NCBI RefSeq assembly: GCF_002077945.1
Contig: NZ_LVYD01000024.1
Coordinates: forward strand, 62,001-126,000
DNA: 64,000 bases
Source of the DNA: Niastella vici
Lineage (GTDB): Bacteria > Bacteroidota > Bacteroidia > Chitinophagales > Chitinophagaceae
Direction: 5' to 3'
The notes beneath the pieces were generated by a model. It was not told the origin of the DNA, did not search any database, and saw only the letters and a program-made list of their open reading frames with translations. Positions within the stretch are counted from its first letter, which is position 1. Every line of letters starts with the position of its first letter. A program made the translations under genes and the position numbers. Of this stretch, positions 43,284 through 53,400 are shown in pieces.

Positions 43284-44063
43284 TTAACTGGCTTTGCCTG
43301 ATTGTTTTTTCAGGAATTGGGCCAGGGCCTTGATACTGTCTGAATCAATATAATCAACACCCAGTTCAATCACTTTCGACCAGGCATCATCAAAATCAGG
43401 CACGTTCCATAAACGAACTTCCTTGCCTAATCCATGCGCCTTGGTAATTAATTTCTGCAGTTTTTCGAAAACATTTTCGGGAATTGGACCGGTTCCTTTC
43501 CAGGTTGAATAGGTAACAAAGTTATCGCTGAGCATAATGATACGGCTCAATGCATCTTTTGAATACCGGGTGCTTAACAAACCATCGAACACTACAAAAG
43601 AAGGAAAAGAGATATAGCTGGAAGGATCGGGTTTGTTACCACTGATCAATACCTTGAACTTGGGTGTATGAATAAGCTCAGGGTATTTTTGTAATATATC
43701 TACTATTTTATTTAAAGTTGGAATGGCTTCAGATTTAATATCCAGCATCAATATCAGTTTGCGGGAAGTATCTGCATATGGATAGCCTTTATTGGCCTGA
43801 ATGTATCCCTGAATTGGCTTCAGGTACAGTTCTTCCAGTGTACGGTGTTGCGGAACATCTCTTTCAGTGTGTGCCACGAGCAGCTCATCATTCGCTAATA
43901 TCACATCTGCTTCAACGCTACCAAACTGCAGGTTGTAGGCAGAAAACAAAGGCGCCGACTGCTGGTAATCGTTGTGCGAATGCGCATTGGCTGTTGAATA
44001 CGTTTTAGGTTGAGCAAAGGCCGCTGTGTAAGAAAAAGCAACTAATAACAATAACTTTCGCAT
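43284..44063 (-). CDS. secreted glycerophosphodiester phosphodiesterase-like protein
   Basis: A 259-residue exported protein of the PI-PLC/GDPD TIM-barrel superfamily. Signal peptide MRKLLLLVAFSYTAAFAQ. Catalytic-type motifs: NAHSHNDYQQ (first His), SVEADVILANDELLVAHT (Glu/Asp pair and second His), LMLDIKS and a late VDYIDSDS. The substitution of HRG by HSHND places it in a Bacteroidota subgroup near PI-specific phospholipase C-like proteins. ATG 44063 chosen because it begins the signal peptide; the frame open from 44168 has no such feature. Confidence 0.85.
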   Translation of the reverse strand: MRKLLLLVAFSYTAAFAQPKTYSTANAHSHNDYQQSAPLFSAYNLQFGSVEADVILANDELLVAHTERDVPQHRTLEELYLKPIQGYIQANKGYPYADTSRKLILMLDIKSEAIPTLNKIVDILQKYPELIHTPKFKVLISGNKPDPSSYISFPSFVVFDGLLSTRYSKDALSRIIMLSDNFVTYSTWKGTGPIPENVFEKLQKLITKAHGLGKEVRLWNVPDFDDAWSKVIELGVDYIDSDSIKALAQFLKKQSGKAS

Positions 44064-44453
44064 AAAATTGGATTCGATCTTTTTTGCAGGTTTAAATAAA
44101 TGATCATCTGGCAATTCGGATACATCCTGCAATCGGAGTAAAATGACTGGAATGCGTGCAAAATACAAATTTAAATGTCATTTTCACACCTATCTACAAA
44201 AACAATACCTGTTTATAGAAAAGTACTATATCATAAGCAGGTTTTCTGTAATTGAAAAAATTAAACGAAAACAAGTAAAATATATTGCTGAAAAATATGC
44301 ACTATACCCATTGCCGCTAATAAAATGTTTGAAAAACAATAATTAATGCATGCAACCTGATAACAAAAAATTCCGTCGTGCAACATCATTATCAATAGCG
44401 GTCAACAACAGCCATTGATCCATTATGTAATTGTGATCTTTCTAAACGTATTA
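44064..44453. other. AT-rich intergenic region
   Basis: No gene, hairpin or promoter of confidence was seen in these 390 bases. The short frames present are low-complexity Lys/Ile/Tyr-rich, as expected from AT-rich non-coding DNA. Confidence 0.45.
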
Positions 44454-45089
44454 TTAATTACTGATGGTACCGAGGTATACGCTCATTGACTGCCGGCTTC
44501 GGTCGGCCGCAACAAATGCAACGTATATGTGATAAGTTCTTTCAGGATCAGCTGGAGGAATGAATAGATTGTCGATTCCTGCATACCTCAACTGTCCGGT
44601 GATTTTATATGCTGCCACGCCATTGTCAATATCATAAGCCAGGATCATTACCTGGTCGGCAGCATCGTCGGCCTTCTGATCGCACGCATCCCAGGAAACC
44701 TGTAATTCATCAGGGGCTGTTTTTACTGTGGTTATATTAGTGGGTAAAGGCAGGTCTCCATAGCTTACTTTCATCAATGCAGGATTGATTTTCATTTCAG
44801 CACCTTCGCCTTCAAAAGCATTTTTTAACAGGTATGACTTTGCTGCCAGAAAACCTTCAACCGTATCGGTATAACCCTTATAACCGGCCCTCACGAAATC
44901 TGTAACCGGCTGCAGCCACCGGTGCGCCATGGCGAATTTGTTACGGTTGAGTTGCTCCATTTTATGCGCTGGTATAGTACGCTTTTTATGCAGCGACTTC
45001 ATATAGGGTTTTCCTTTCCTGGATGACCCTATCACCGTTCCCACCTTGCCCCTGAAGGCCCCATTTATGCCATTATAATAAGTAGCCAT
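44454..45089 (-). CDS. DUF6266 family protein
   Basis: A 211-residue protein recognised from its N-terminus: NGINGAFRGKVGTVIGSSRKGKPYMKSL is the characteristic G-x-x-G-x-x-x-GKVG pattern of this Bacteroidota family. The C-terminal half has an FN3-like beta pattern (DELQVSWDA, VMILAYD, YHIYVAFVAADRS). Members usually occur in several copies per genome; the function is unknown. No signal peptide. Confidence 0.85.
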   Translation of the reverse strand: MATYYNGINGAFRGKVGTVIGSSRKGKPYMKSLHKKRTIPAHKMEQLNRNKFAMAHRWLQPVTDFVRAGYKGYTDTVEGFLAAKSYLLKNAFEGEGAEMKINPALMKVSYGDLPLPTNITTVKTAPDELQVSWDACDQKADDAADQVMILAYDIDNGVAAYKITGQLRYAGIDNLFIPPADPERTYHIYVAFVAADRSRQSMSVYLGTISN

Positions 45090-45346
45090 ACATGTTATAG
45101 TTTAATGATTAAATGATTAGTAACACAATATAAATTAGTTTCATACAGATACAAAATAAAAATATACATAACGTACATGAAACACATATAAAACACAGCA
45201 AATGCCTGGGTTTGGTCTGGGTTTGATGTGCGTTAGCTCTATGTTTGGTCTGTGTTTTTATAAAGAAAGAACAAACCAAATTAGTGTTCAGTCCCCAGGA
45301 AGGCTTCTGTGCGCCCTGGCTACCTTGCCCACCTGGCAACCCCATA
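45090..45346. other. intergenic region with direct repeats
   Basis: Two copies of GTTTGGTCTG (45210-45219 and 45243-45252) lie 33 bases apart within a G/T-rich segment. No gene is supported, although a frame is open on the minus strand. Confidence 0.45.
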
Positions 45347-45347
45347 C

Positions 45348-45387
45348 AAAGAAAAAGGCGACCCAAACGCAGTGCGTGGTGGTCGCC
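45348..45387 (-). terminator. terminator of the SusCD/TlpA operon
   Basis: On the minus strand GGCGACC (45387-45381) pairs with GGTCGCC (45363-45357), with an inner ACGCA/TGCGT stem, followed by TTTTTCTTT. It is about 125 bases past the stop at 45512. Confidence 0.75.
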
Positions 45388-45511
45388 GTAGTTTTCATGG
45401 ACAGGTACAGGTTTCAAGCCTTAACCAATGATCATTCACCGATGACTATACTTTCCCAGGGGACTGTTTGGAAAGGGTACAATTTAAAAGGGTACGATCT
45501 ATAAGGGTTTT

Positions 45512-46768
45512 TCAATTGTCTAATAACTGCGCAAGCCGGGCGTAAAAAGCCTCGCCACTATTACCATTACCCACAAACCTGCCGATAATATTACCATCTT
45601 TATCGAGCAATATTTTTGTGGGAAATGCAGTAACACTGTATTCTTTCACCGCATCAAATTTCACTGCGTTCTCATTATTCAACACCTGTAACCAGGTTAT
45701 TCCATCTTGTGCAATGGCGTTTTTCCAGGCTGCAATGCAATCTTCTTTTGTTTTGGCGTGCTCTGAAGCAATACCCACTATTTCAAATCCCTTGTCTTTG
45801 TATTTCGCGTATAACTCTTTCAGATGCGGATGACTTGCCCGGCATGGCCTGCACCAGCTACCCCAGAAATCAAGCAACACATAACGGCCTTTCAGCGCAT
45901 TTAAATCAACATTTTTCACCGCCGCAAAAGCGGTGAGTTTTGCTTTATAATAGCTATGCACCGAATCGGTGAGGTGATTGAAATAAGCCTCGCCGCCTGG
46001 TATTTTACTGCTGGCGTCCTTGATATCGGCAAGTACCTTTTCTGAGGTTTCTTCGCCGGTTAAATACATGCGGGCCAACACAGCAACGGCTTCTTTCGAT
46101 TGGCCGGTTGCAGCCAGCGCCATGCCATATGTGTATGCAAGATTATCAGTAAGCTTATAATCTTCCGGTTTGGTCATTATACGTGTTGTTACATCGGAAG
46201 GAAATTGCTGACCATTTGCTTTGTACAGGGGCTGTAGGTAATAAACAATTCTATCATTCTTGCCCAATACCTGCAGGCATTTTACATACACAGGCATCAG
46301 GGTGTTATACGTGTCTTTGCCAGTGCTGTCTTTTTTGAAAGCGTTGCTAACACTATCGACCATAGGGCGCAATTTAGATTCCACTACGCCTGCATATGCT
46401 TTTTCATCCTGGCTCAGTAAATAGCTACCTATTTTTATTCCAGCCCCAACCTTTCCTTCTGCCGTGCGTAATTGCTGAAGCCAGTTCAACCCGGCTGCTT
46501 TATCATTAGCTTTAAAATAGGTCAGTGCTATTTCAGAACGCAACATATCGTATGCCTCGGCTAATTTTCCCGAACGGGCAGTGTCGGGAAATTGTTTTAA
46601 CCAGGTTTCTGTGAACGCTATTTTTTTCTCTACCGGCGCCAGAAAGAATTTCGCGGCAACGATCTCATGCATCAGGGGCCGGTCGGTGGTATCTGTTTGC
46701 GCCCACCCGGTTATCGAAAAGCCAATACAAATTAAAACACCAATCAGTTTGTTCATATAATTCATCAT
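45512..46768 (-). CDS. TlpA-like thioredoxin-fold protein of a SusCD operon
   Basis: A 418-residue periplasmic protein with a signal peptide ending near GWAQ. Residues about 25-285 are helical and TPR-like in character (repeated alpha-hairpins). The C-terminal 130 residues are a thioredoxin fold of the TlpA/ResA type with the redox motif WCRPC (305-309), followed by FEIVGIASE and AFPTKILLDKDGNI. It is the last gene of the ECF/FecR/SusC/SusD operon, eight bases after susD. In this family such proteins may reduce disulfides in imported substrates. Confidence 0.88.
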   Translation of the reverse strand: MMNYMNKLIGVLICIGFSITGWAQTDTTDRPLMHEIVAAKFFLAPVEKKIAFTETWLKQFPDTARSGKLAEAYDMLRSEIALTYFKANDKAAGLNWLQQLRTAEGKVGAGIKIGSYLLSQDEKAYAGVVESKLRPMVDSVSNAFKKDSTGKDTYNTLMPVYVKCLQVLGKNDRIVYYLQPLYKANGQQFPSDVTTRIMTKPEDYKLTDNLAYTYGMALAATGQSKEAVAVLARMYLTGEETSEKVLADIKDASSKIPGGEAYFNHLTDSVHSYYKAKLTAFAAVKNVDLNALKGRYVLLDFWGSWCRPCRASHPHLKELYAKYKDKGFEIVGIASEHAKTKEDCIAAWKNAIAQDGITWLQVLNNENAVKFDAVKEYSVTAFPTKILLDKDGNIIGRFVGNGNSGEAFYARLAQLLDN

Positions 46769-46776
46769 TATAAGAG

Positions 46777-48258
46777 TTACGGATTATTTTCCATACCCGG
46801 GTTTTGCGCTATTACGGCCGAGGGCAACTGCAGGGTGAACCGTTCGGGCCGCAAAGTATACGTTGCACTTACCATACCTGTTGGGCTGTATAATGTATGA
46901 GTATAGGTATTTGAGGAAAACAGCGGGTCAACCGACAATCTTCTCATATCGAACCAGCGGTAACCCTGCAGAGCAAATTCCCTGAGCCTTTCGTTCAGCA
47001 CGAACTGTATCAGCTGCAATTGCGTCATTCCAACAGGAATGGCGTTCGCATCTGTGGCGCTCATTCTTTTTACCCGCAGGGTTTTGAGGCTGGCAATAGC
47101 TGTAGTAGTGTCTCCCAACCGGGCGGCCACTTCGGCCCGCAACAGGTACAGTTCGGGAATGGTCATGCCATTCAGTAATGCCGAAGGTCCGTTACGGCGA
47201 AGTGCACCCGATAATGGATAAGCGGTAGTAACACCGAATGGTTTAGTGGTAAAATAGTTCAGCCGTTTATCGGAGGTTGTATACAATTGAGCCGCCTGCG
47301 GACTCATTGTATATTCATTGGCGCTAACGGCCCATGACATGGGAGTAACCTGGCGGCAGACTATATTCTCTGTATAATAGGCCGGAACAGGCGTACCACT
47401 GAAAGATCCTGAAGCGTAGGAGGTAGCATTCCAACCCCAGGTACCAGCAGGGATCATGGTAACATTGAAATCGTACAATGCCATATTAGTAAGGGTTGTC
47501 CCTGCGCCGGTAGTGGCCAGGTCGGTAAGCGCCGCTTCCAGGTAAGGTTTGGCCGCATCAAATTTGCCCATAAAAACATACACTTTACCGAGCAATAATT
47601 CAGCGGCCGTTTTACCAAACCTGATACGAGTACGGATGGTCACGGGAAGGTTGGGGATTGATTCGGTTAGGTCACTCAAAATAAAATCATATACTTCCTG
47701 CACCGAGGCGCGCGTAAACTTTGTTTCTGTTACATCTGCTGCAGTTACGATCGGGTAGCCGGGGTCGGTAGCGGCGGTAGCGGCATTGTACGGCTTGCCA
47801 TACATATTGATCAAATTAAAATAGGTCCATGCCCGGTTGACCCTGGCTTCCGCCAAAAGCGCTTTCTTATCGGCTTCTGTACCATCTGTTGAAGACATTA
47901 CTTCATTGATGATCTTGTTATAGGTATACAAACTGGCCATTAAGGTTGACATTTCATTGGCAAAAAAGCCATCATCATAAATTACATCGTCCCAACGGAA
48001 AAGACGCTGGCTACGGGTTGATGCACTGGAAAAATAATTATCAAAAGCAATCACTTCATCGCCCATGGGCACACCCACATCAACACTATTAGCAGACAAT
48101 CCTGACGAACTCAACAGCAGATCATAATCAGCGGTAGCCTGCACAATCACTTTGCCTTTAGGTTTAATATCCAAAAAACTCTTGCTGCACGATACCACGC
48201 CCGATACAGCCAGTACACAAAGGGTGGTTTTATATATGTTTACAATACTTGTTTTCAT
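46777..48258 (-). CDS. SusD/RagB family substrate-binding lipoprotein
   Basis: A 493-residue surface lipoprotein partner of SusC. The signal sequence ends in the lipobox VVSC, and SKSFLDIKPKG is the typical mature start (compare CxDFLDxxP). The TPR-rich SusD fold includes AEARVNRAWTYFNLINMYGKPY, the conserved LLLGKVYVFMGKFDAAK and the C-terminal REFALQGYRWFDMRRL. It captures ligand and passes it to the SusC barrel. Ligand class cannot be read from sequence. Confidence 0.94.
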   Translation of the reverse strand: MKTSIVNIYKTTLCVLAVSGVVSCSKSFLDIKPKGKVIVQATADYDLLLSSSGLSANSVDVGVPMGDEVIAFDNYFSSASTRSQRLFRWDDVIYDDGFFANEMSTLMASLYTYNKIINEVMSSTDGTEADKKALLAEARVNRAWTYFNLINMYGKPYNAATAATDPGYPIVTAADVTETKFTRASVQEVYDFILSDLTESIPNLPVTIRTRIRFGKTAAELLLGKVYVFMGKFDAAKPYLEAALTDLATTGAGTTLTNMALYDFNVTMIPAGTWGWNATSYASGSFSGTPVPAYYTENIVCRQVTPMSWAVSANEYTMSPQAAQLYTTSDKRLNYFTTKPFGVTTAYPLSGALRRNGPSALLNGMTIPELYLLRAEVAARLGDTTTAIASLKTLRVKRMSATDANAIPVGMTQLQLIQFVLNERLREFALQGYRWFDMRRLSVDPLFSSNTYTHTLYSPTGMVSATYTLRPERFTLQLPSAVIAQNPGMENNP

Positions 48259-48276
48259 GTCGTAATTTTTAATTGA

Positions 48277-51200
48277 TTAGAACCGCATGTTTACCCCGAG
48301 CGCAACACTATGTTGAGCAGTGGGCACAGTTCGCTCGGCCGATGTAGAATTATGAAATTCCGGGTCTATGCCATACTTATTAGCCTTCCACACCATAACA
48401 TTCGACAGGGTTGCCCTGAAAGTGATGTCTTCAGCCCGTAAACGGCTTACTATTTGCGGCGGCAGGGTATACGACAAATTAAGGTCCCGCATTTTTATAT
48501 AGGCGCCATCAAAATAGTTGATATCGCCATTGGCGTAGTATAACACATACCGTTGGGTGCTGCTGATGCTGGAGCTGGGAATATAGGCCGGAATGTTGGT
48601 AATGGTTTCATCACCTGGTTTTTTCCAGCGCTTGTTAAAGTCGGTGTACAAATTTCCCAGGAACTGACCGGCAGTTGTTGAGGTTCTGCCAGTCAACTGG
48701 CCGGTAAATGTATTTAAACCAACGGCATCCCGTTTGATCGTTGCGCCGAAATTGTAGATCATATTACAGGTAAGCTGAAAATTCCTGTAGCGAAAATTAT
48801 TACTGAACCCACCACTCCATGTTGGTTGCCAGGTACCCATATACACCAGGTCACTTGCCAAAGCGCCGGGCTTTTTAGTGATGGTGCCGTCTGCCAGCTC
48901 AACCAATGGATCGCCTACATTGTCGAGGCCTTTAAATCTATAGCCCCATTGCGCATAGGATGAATAACCCTCGGCATACCGGGTACTCATAAACAGCAGC
49001 GCTGAGGTTTGGGGATTGGCAATATACAGTTTGGTTACTTTATTGTAGTTGTACGATAGTACCAGGGTAGTAGACCAGGTGAAGTTCTTTCCCCTCATGT
49101 TCACAGAAGTTAATTTTGTTTCAACACCCGTATTATGAATATCACCCAGGTTGCCGGTAATGGAAGACACACCCCCAAACGCATTGGTAGGCTCATCGCC
49201 GATCAAATTGGAAGTGCGGCGCATGTACAGGTCGGTACTTCCCAATAACCGGCCTTTCAGGAATGAATAATCGAGCCCCAGGTTATAATTTTTGGTACTT
49301 TCCCAGGTGATCTTCTTGTTGGCATATGCAGAGATGGAATAACTTATACCGCCGGGTGCATATAAATTGGTAGATCCGCTGGCTATATCATAGGCGGCTG
49401 CAAAGAATTGCGTTTTTGAGGGCTGATTACCCGATAATCCATACGTGGCCCTTAAGGTAAGGTTGTCTAACCAGGTAATATGTTCCATAAACGGTTCCTT
49501 GGCAATTTGCCAGGCCAACCCAACAGCCCAAATGGGTTTGCTTTGTACAGATCTGTCCTGACCAAATAAATTCGATTTATCGCTACGCAAACTGGCGTTG
49601 ATCGTATACTTTCTTAAATAAGTATACGCAGCATTACCGTACAGGGAAGTTGTGCGGGCCGTTGCTTCTAACTCTTTATAGGAATCATTAGTAAGCGAGC
49701 TCCTTATAAGAGACGATGGAAATACCGTACCCGATATACCGGTACCCAGGGTAACATAATCTATCGGTTGCGAAGTTAACAATTGGGGATCGTAACCACG
49801 GGCTACCGAAGTGTTGGTATTGGTAAAGGTGCTGTTAGCTTCCTGACCGGCCAGCATAGTGAGTTGATGATCGCCATTACCAATAGTAAGGTCATATACC
49901 AATTGATGACGAATGGTAAAATTCCGCTGATTCAAATTGGAGGTGGTCAGTATGCCACCTGTGGTTGGCAAATAATAGGTAGGCGAAGCGCCTGCAGTGG
50001 CAGCAGGTACCGTAAACGCAGCCAGCTGATTCCTTACCGTGAAACTTTTCTGGCTGTCAAAAGCAGTTGTTTTTGAGTTTCCCTGCATAAGGCCATACAC
50101 CCCTTCCAAACGAAGCCCTTTGATGAGCTTTACGGTGATACCGCCCGTTAAATTGGCATGGAATGTATTCCCTTTTGTATTACCATAATTCATTTCATCG
50201 AGCGGATTATAATTCAGGTTCAAACCGCTTTTTGTTTGATACAATGCGGTTAATGAATCGGTGCGGTAGATCCAGGGCATGGAAATACTGTTGCCATCCC
50301 CATCTTTAAATAACTGGTAGGGTACGAACCTGGTAGTGATCGGTGAAATTGGCCGTGCAGCCGATGTAACGGTATTCACCAGGTTCGAGATCAGGTATAC
50401 AGTTACTCTTTTGCTCACATTCAGATCCTGCCTGATGTTTATTTTATAAGCATTGTTCTTTTCACCCGGTGTACTGGTGGTGGTGTTGGTATAAGCCAGC
50501 GAACCATACAAGCTGTAGTTGCCAAAACCGCCTCTTACCGAAACGGTATGGTTGCTGAGCGATGCATTCCGGTACCAGGTATCCTTGATCTGGCTCAGGT
50601 TATCGATGGCTGCCAGACTATCTAATTGCGCATTGGCAGTGGCTTCGCTAATGAGTCCCCGGTATTGTTTAAAGAGGATCTGTTCATGCGGCATGATCGG
50701 ATTGTTACCACTAACGACTGTGTTTGCCGAAGCATAAGTATTGGCAGTGAGGTAAGCAGGGTCGGCAAACAGCTCCTTCATGGTTTGAATGAACTCAGGG
50801 CTGCGCATGTAAGGCAGGTATCCAATATCGGGCTTGCCTTGCATATTGTAAAATCCGTTATATTCTACTTTTAGCTTGTTGGCGCCAAAAGAACCTTTTT
50901 TTGTAACGATCACAATAACACCATTGGAGGCCCGGCTACCCCAGATGGAAGCCGCCGTTGCATCTTTCAACAGGGTAACATCCTGTACATCGTTGGGGTT
51001 TATATCAGACAGATCATTGACCACCATTCCATCAACCACATACAACAGCGATTTATCGGCATTGATGGTACTATTACCGCGTACCGTAATGGGGTTGCCA
51101 TTTTGATTAGGCGCATTATATATTACCAAACCAGGTAGCTGGCCTTCGAGGCGTTGCATGAGGTCCATGCTGGTACTGCGGTTATAAATAATATCCATTT

Positions 51201-51972
51201 TGGGCTTGCTGAAACTGCCGGCGCTTCTTTCTTTCGGAAGCGTTTGATAACCGTTGTTAAAAACGGTGATCTCCGTGAGGTTGCTGACTTCAGGTTTCAG
51301 CACCACTTTAACTACTGCATTGCTTTCTGCTGTTACGTTTACGGGCAGGGAGAACGTTTCATAACCTACATAAGAAACCCGTAATACATAACGGCCTGGT
51401 TCTATACCGCCTATAACAAATTCGCCATTCTTATTGGAAATAGCCTGCGCATTTCCGGGAAGTAATGTTACAGAAGCCCCACGCATGGCATTCCCAAGGC
51501 TATCCCGTATTTCACCATGAAGGGTGACCGGAGGCGCCGCCGGCTTTTTATTGTGGGCGGCAGTATCTGTTTTTGCTACTATGAAAATGGTTTGGTTCTG
51601 GACCATATACGTTACAGGCTGCTCTTTAAACACCTGTTGCAGAAAGGCTTCCAGGGGCACATCCTCGGCTTGAATACTCACTGGTTTTGAACCCTTTAAC
51701 TGACCGGGACGGTAAAAGAAGTAATAACCGGTTTGGTTGGTCACGTTGTCGAACAGGTTTTCAAGGGATACGTTCCTGACCTTTAATGTTACTGTTTGGG
51801 ATAACCCCGTAGCACTTACGTGCAGTACAGAAACCAGTAAAATGATCGCGGTTAATCTCATTACTCGCAGTGTTTGGTGAAGTAACCGGGAGCGGTTATG
51901 CTCCAGCCTGCCAGCCGTAAACGGCCGCAAACGGGCAATACCTTTCCGGTTACAAAGCGCCTTAAAATGCAT
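48277..51972 (-). CDS. SusC/RagA family TonB-linked transporter with STN domain
   Basis: A 1231-residue outer-membrane transporter. After a long basic leader and signal peptide (LTAIILLVSVLHVSATGLSQ) come an STN domain (VSLENLFDNVTNQTGYYFFY, VPLEAFLQQVFKEQP), a carboxypeptidase-regulatory-like domain (LHGEIRDSLGNAMRGASV), the plug with the SusC signature VVDGMVVNDLSDINPNDVQ and LLKDATAASIWGSRASNGV, and a barrel ending in GVNMRF. The STN contacts FecR, so this transporter also senses its ligand. The frame is open to 52062; the ATG at 51972 leaves a leader length normal for such proteins. Confidence 0.93.
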   Translation of the reverse strand: MHFKALCNRKGIARLRPFTAGRLEHNRSRLLHQTLRVMRLTAIILLVSVLHVSATGLSQTVTLKVRNVSLENLFDNVTNQTGYYFFYRPGQLKGSKPVSIQAEDVPLEAFLQQVFKEQPVTYMVQNQTIFIVAKTDTAAHNKKPAAPPVTLHGEIRDSLGNAMRGASVTLLPGNAQAISNKNGEFVIGGIEPGRYVLRVSYVGYETFSLPVNVTAESNAVVKVVLKPEVSNLTEITVFNNGYQTLPKERSAGSFSKPKMDIIYNRSTSMDLMQRLEGQLPGLVIYNAPNQNGNPITVRGNSTINADKSLLYVVDGMVVNDLSDINPNDVQDVTLLKDATAASIWGSRASNGVIVIVTKKGSFGANKLKVEYNGFYNMQGKPDIGYLPYMRSPEFIQTMKELFADPAYLTANTYASANTVVSGNNPIMPHEQILFKQYRGLISEATANAQLDSLAAIDNLSQIKDTWYRNASLSNHTVSVRGGFGNYSLYGSLAYTNTTTSTPGEKNNAYKINIRQDLNVSKRVTVYLISNLVNTVTSAARPISPITTRFVPYQLFKDGDGNSISMPWIYRTDSLTALYQTKSGLNLNYNPLDEMNYGNTKGNTFHANLTGGITVKLIKGLRLEGVYGLMQGNSKTTAFDSQKSFTVRNQLAAFTVPAATAGASPTYYLPTTGGILTTSNLNQRNFTIRHQLVYDLTIGNGDHQLTMLAGQEANSTFTNTNTSVARGYDPQLLTSQPIDYVTLGTGISGTVFPSSLIRSSLTNDSYKELEATARTTSLYGNAAYTYLRKYTINASLRSDKSNLFGQDRSVQSKPIWAVGLAWQIAKEPFMEHITWLDNLTLRATYGLSGNQPSKTQFFAAAYDIASGSTNLYAPGGISYSISAYANKKITWESTKNYNLGLDYSFLKGRLLGSTDLYMRRTSNLIGDEPTNAFGGVSSITGNLGDIHNTGVETKLTSVNMRGKNFTWSTTLVLSYNYNKVTKLYIANPQTSALLFMSTRYAEGYSSYAQWGYRFKGLDNVGDPLVELADGTITKKPGALASDLVYMGTWQPTWSGGFSNNFRYRNFQLTCNMIYNFGATIKRDAVGLNTFTGQLTGRTSTTAGQFLGNLYTDFNKRWKKPGDETITNIPAYIPSSSISSTQRYVLYYANGDINYFDGAYIKMRDLNLSYTLPPQIVSRLRAEDITFRATLSNVMVWKANKYGIDPEFHNSTSAERTVPTAQHSVALGVNMRF

Positions 51973-52042
51973 ACTTTTGTAACAGTTTTGGTTTAATAAT
52001 AAATGAGTCTTTGCTGAGACCTTTTTAGTTAACCCGAAATGT

Positions 52043-52074
52043 AGCCGGATGTGTTCCACCACACCCGGCTTTTT
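52043..52074 (+). terminator. hairpin between fecR and susC
   Basis: AGCCGG-AT-GTGT (52043-52054) pairs with ACAC-CCGGCT (52061-52070). The T-run is on the plus strand, opposite to both genes. On the minus-strand mRNA it is an intercistronic hairpin without T-tract, so it may cut read-through from fecR or mark RNA processing. Confidence 0.6.
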
Positions 52075-52112
52075 AATTGTGGGTTATCAACTATAGCGAA
52101 GCCTTTTCATGG

Positions 52113-53330
52113 CTACGGCATTACGATCAAATGTTTTCCTTCTTTTTTTACATGGATACCCATGGCCTGCATACCCTTCAATACCTGCGATAATTGTAAA
52201 CTTCTTTGCATAGCGCCATTAAAAAGTTCTGTAACGGGGGCGCCGGGTTCAAAGCTGATCTCCACATCGTACCAGCGTGCCAGTTGCCGCATCATTGATT
52301 TCAGCTCTATACCATCGAACCGGAACAAACCATTCTTCCATGCCATTACTCCTTTAACATCAGCGTTGCTGATCACCTGCACCTGTTTGTTTTGCGGGGT
52401 AAGCAGCGCCTGCTGACCTGGCAGCAGGAAAGCAGGGCTGGCTGTTCCCGGACGGTTAATACTTACCTTGCCTTCAAGCAAAGTGGTTGTTACATGCGGT
52501 TCGTCTTCGTAGGCATTTATGTTGAAGTGGGTACCAAGCACTTTTACTTCGGCCTCTCCCGGAATCATAACATTAAAGGGAACCTTCTTTCCATTCTTCC
52601 CGAACTGTGGCTTTACTTCGAAATACACTTCACCGGTTATATATACTATCCGGGCCGAGTCATTAAATGTTGCCGGAAAACGGATAGAAGAAGCAGCATT
52701 CAACCATACTTTTGATCCCTCGGGCAACGTAAGCTGGTATTGCCCGCCCCGTGGTGTGGTCAAAGTATTATAAAGCAATTCTCCTGGTGCGGCATTCGAC
52801 GCTTCAGCAGCATCATAAACAAGCTGACGGCCTTGTTGGTTAACAGTGGTTTGCCCCTGCTGGCCGAGCGTTCCATGTTTGGAGCTGTCGAGTGAAATGG
52901 TTTTTCCATCGGCCAGCGTAAGAATTGCTCTATCACTACCAGGCATTATATCAGCAGGTTCCGTTTTTGCCACAACGGGCGGTGGGGTTGTTGTAGTAAG
53001 CCAATACCAAATACCACCGCCTGCGAGTATAATAATTACAGCTGCTGCCGCCATCCAACGCCAGGCGAGGCTTACTTTTTTTGCAGCAGGCTGTTGTTCA
53101 GCGATTTGTTGTTGAATTTGTTGGAACCGGTTCTGCAGCCGTTCACGCAAGGCCTCATCTGTATAGCCTGTGGGCTCCAGATTGTTCTGGAAATGTTCTT
53201 TCAACAGTTCTTTTCCGGCAGCCCCCTCTTCCCCATTTTCAATCATCTCAAATAACTGATCTACCTCTGCGGGGGTGCAGGTTTGGTTAATATATTTTTG
53301 AAAAAGTTCGGTAAACGAAGGTTGTGACAC
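52113..53330 (-). CDS. FecR family anti-sigma factor (SusCD cassette)
   Basis: A 405-residue inner-membrane regulator. N-terminal sigma-binding region (TELFQKYINQTCTPAEVDQLF), a membrane helix at about residues 92-111 (MAAAAVIIILAGGGIWYWL), the FecR domain (ILTLADGKTISLDSSKHG, PRGGQYQLTLPEGSKVWLNA, GEVYFEVKP, VKVLGTHFNINAY) and the C-terminal DUF4974 domain (MMRQLARWYDVEISFE). It links the STN of SusC to the sigma factor at 53401. Larger than the other FecR in this window by 83 residues because of the long FecR domain common to SusC-linked forms. Confidence 0.94.
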   Translation of the reverse strand: MSQPSFTELFQKYINQTCTPAEVDQLFEMIENGEEGAAGKELLKEHFQNNLEPTGYTDEALRERLQNRFQQIQQQIAEQQPAAKKVSLAWRWMAAAAVIIILAGGGIWYWLTTTTPPPVVAKTEPADIMPGSDRAILTLADGKTISLDSSKHGTLGQQGQTTVNQQGRQLVYDAAEASNAAPGELLYNTLTTPRGGQYQLTLPEGSKVWLNAASSIRFPATFNDSARIVYITGEVYFEVKPQFGKNGKKVPFNVMIPGEAEVKVLGTHFNINAYEDEPHVTTTLLEGKVSINRPGTASPAFLLPGQQALLTPQNKQVQVISNADVKGVMAWKNGLFRFDGIELKSMMRQLARWYDVEISFEPGAPVTELFNGAMQRSLQLSQVLKGMQAMGIHVKKEGKHLIVMP

Positions 53331-53400
53331 AACTACGGTTTATAGTATAGACGTTTGGCAAAAGCCAGTCATCTGCTGCCATAAAAAGTTTTTTTGAAAA

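Noticed and set aside
45109-45417. 102-residue minus-strand frame between the DUF6266 gene and the SusCD operon
   Set aside because: It runs through the operon terminator and direct repeats, and the C-terminal part is low-complexity Cys/Ile/Leu typical of AT-rich non-coding DNA.
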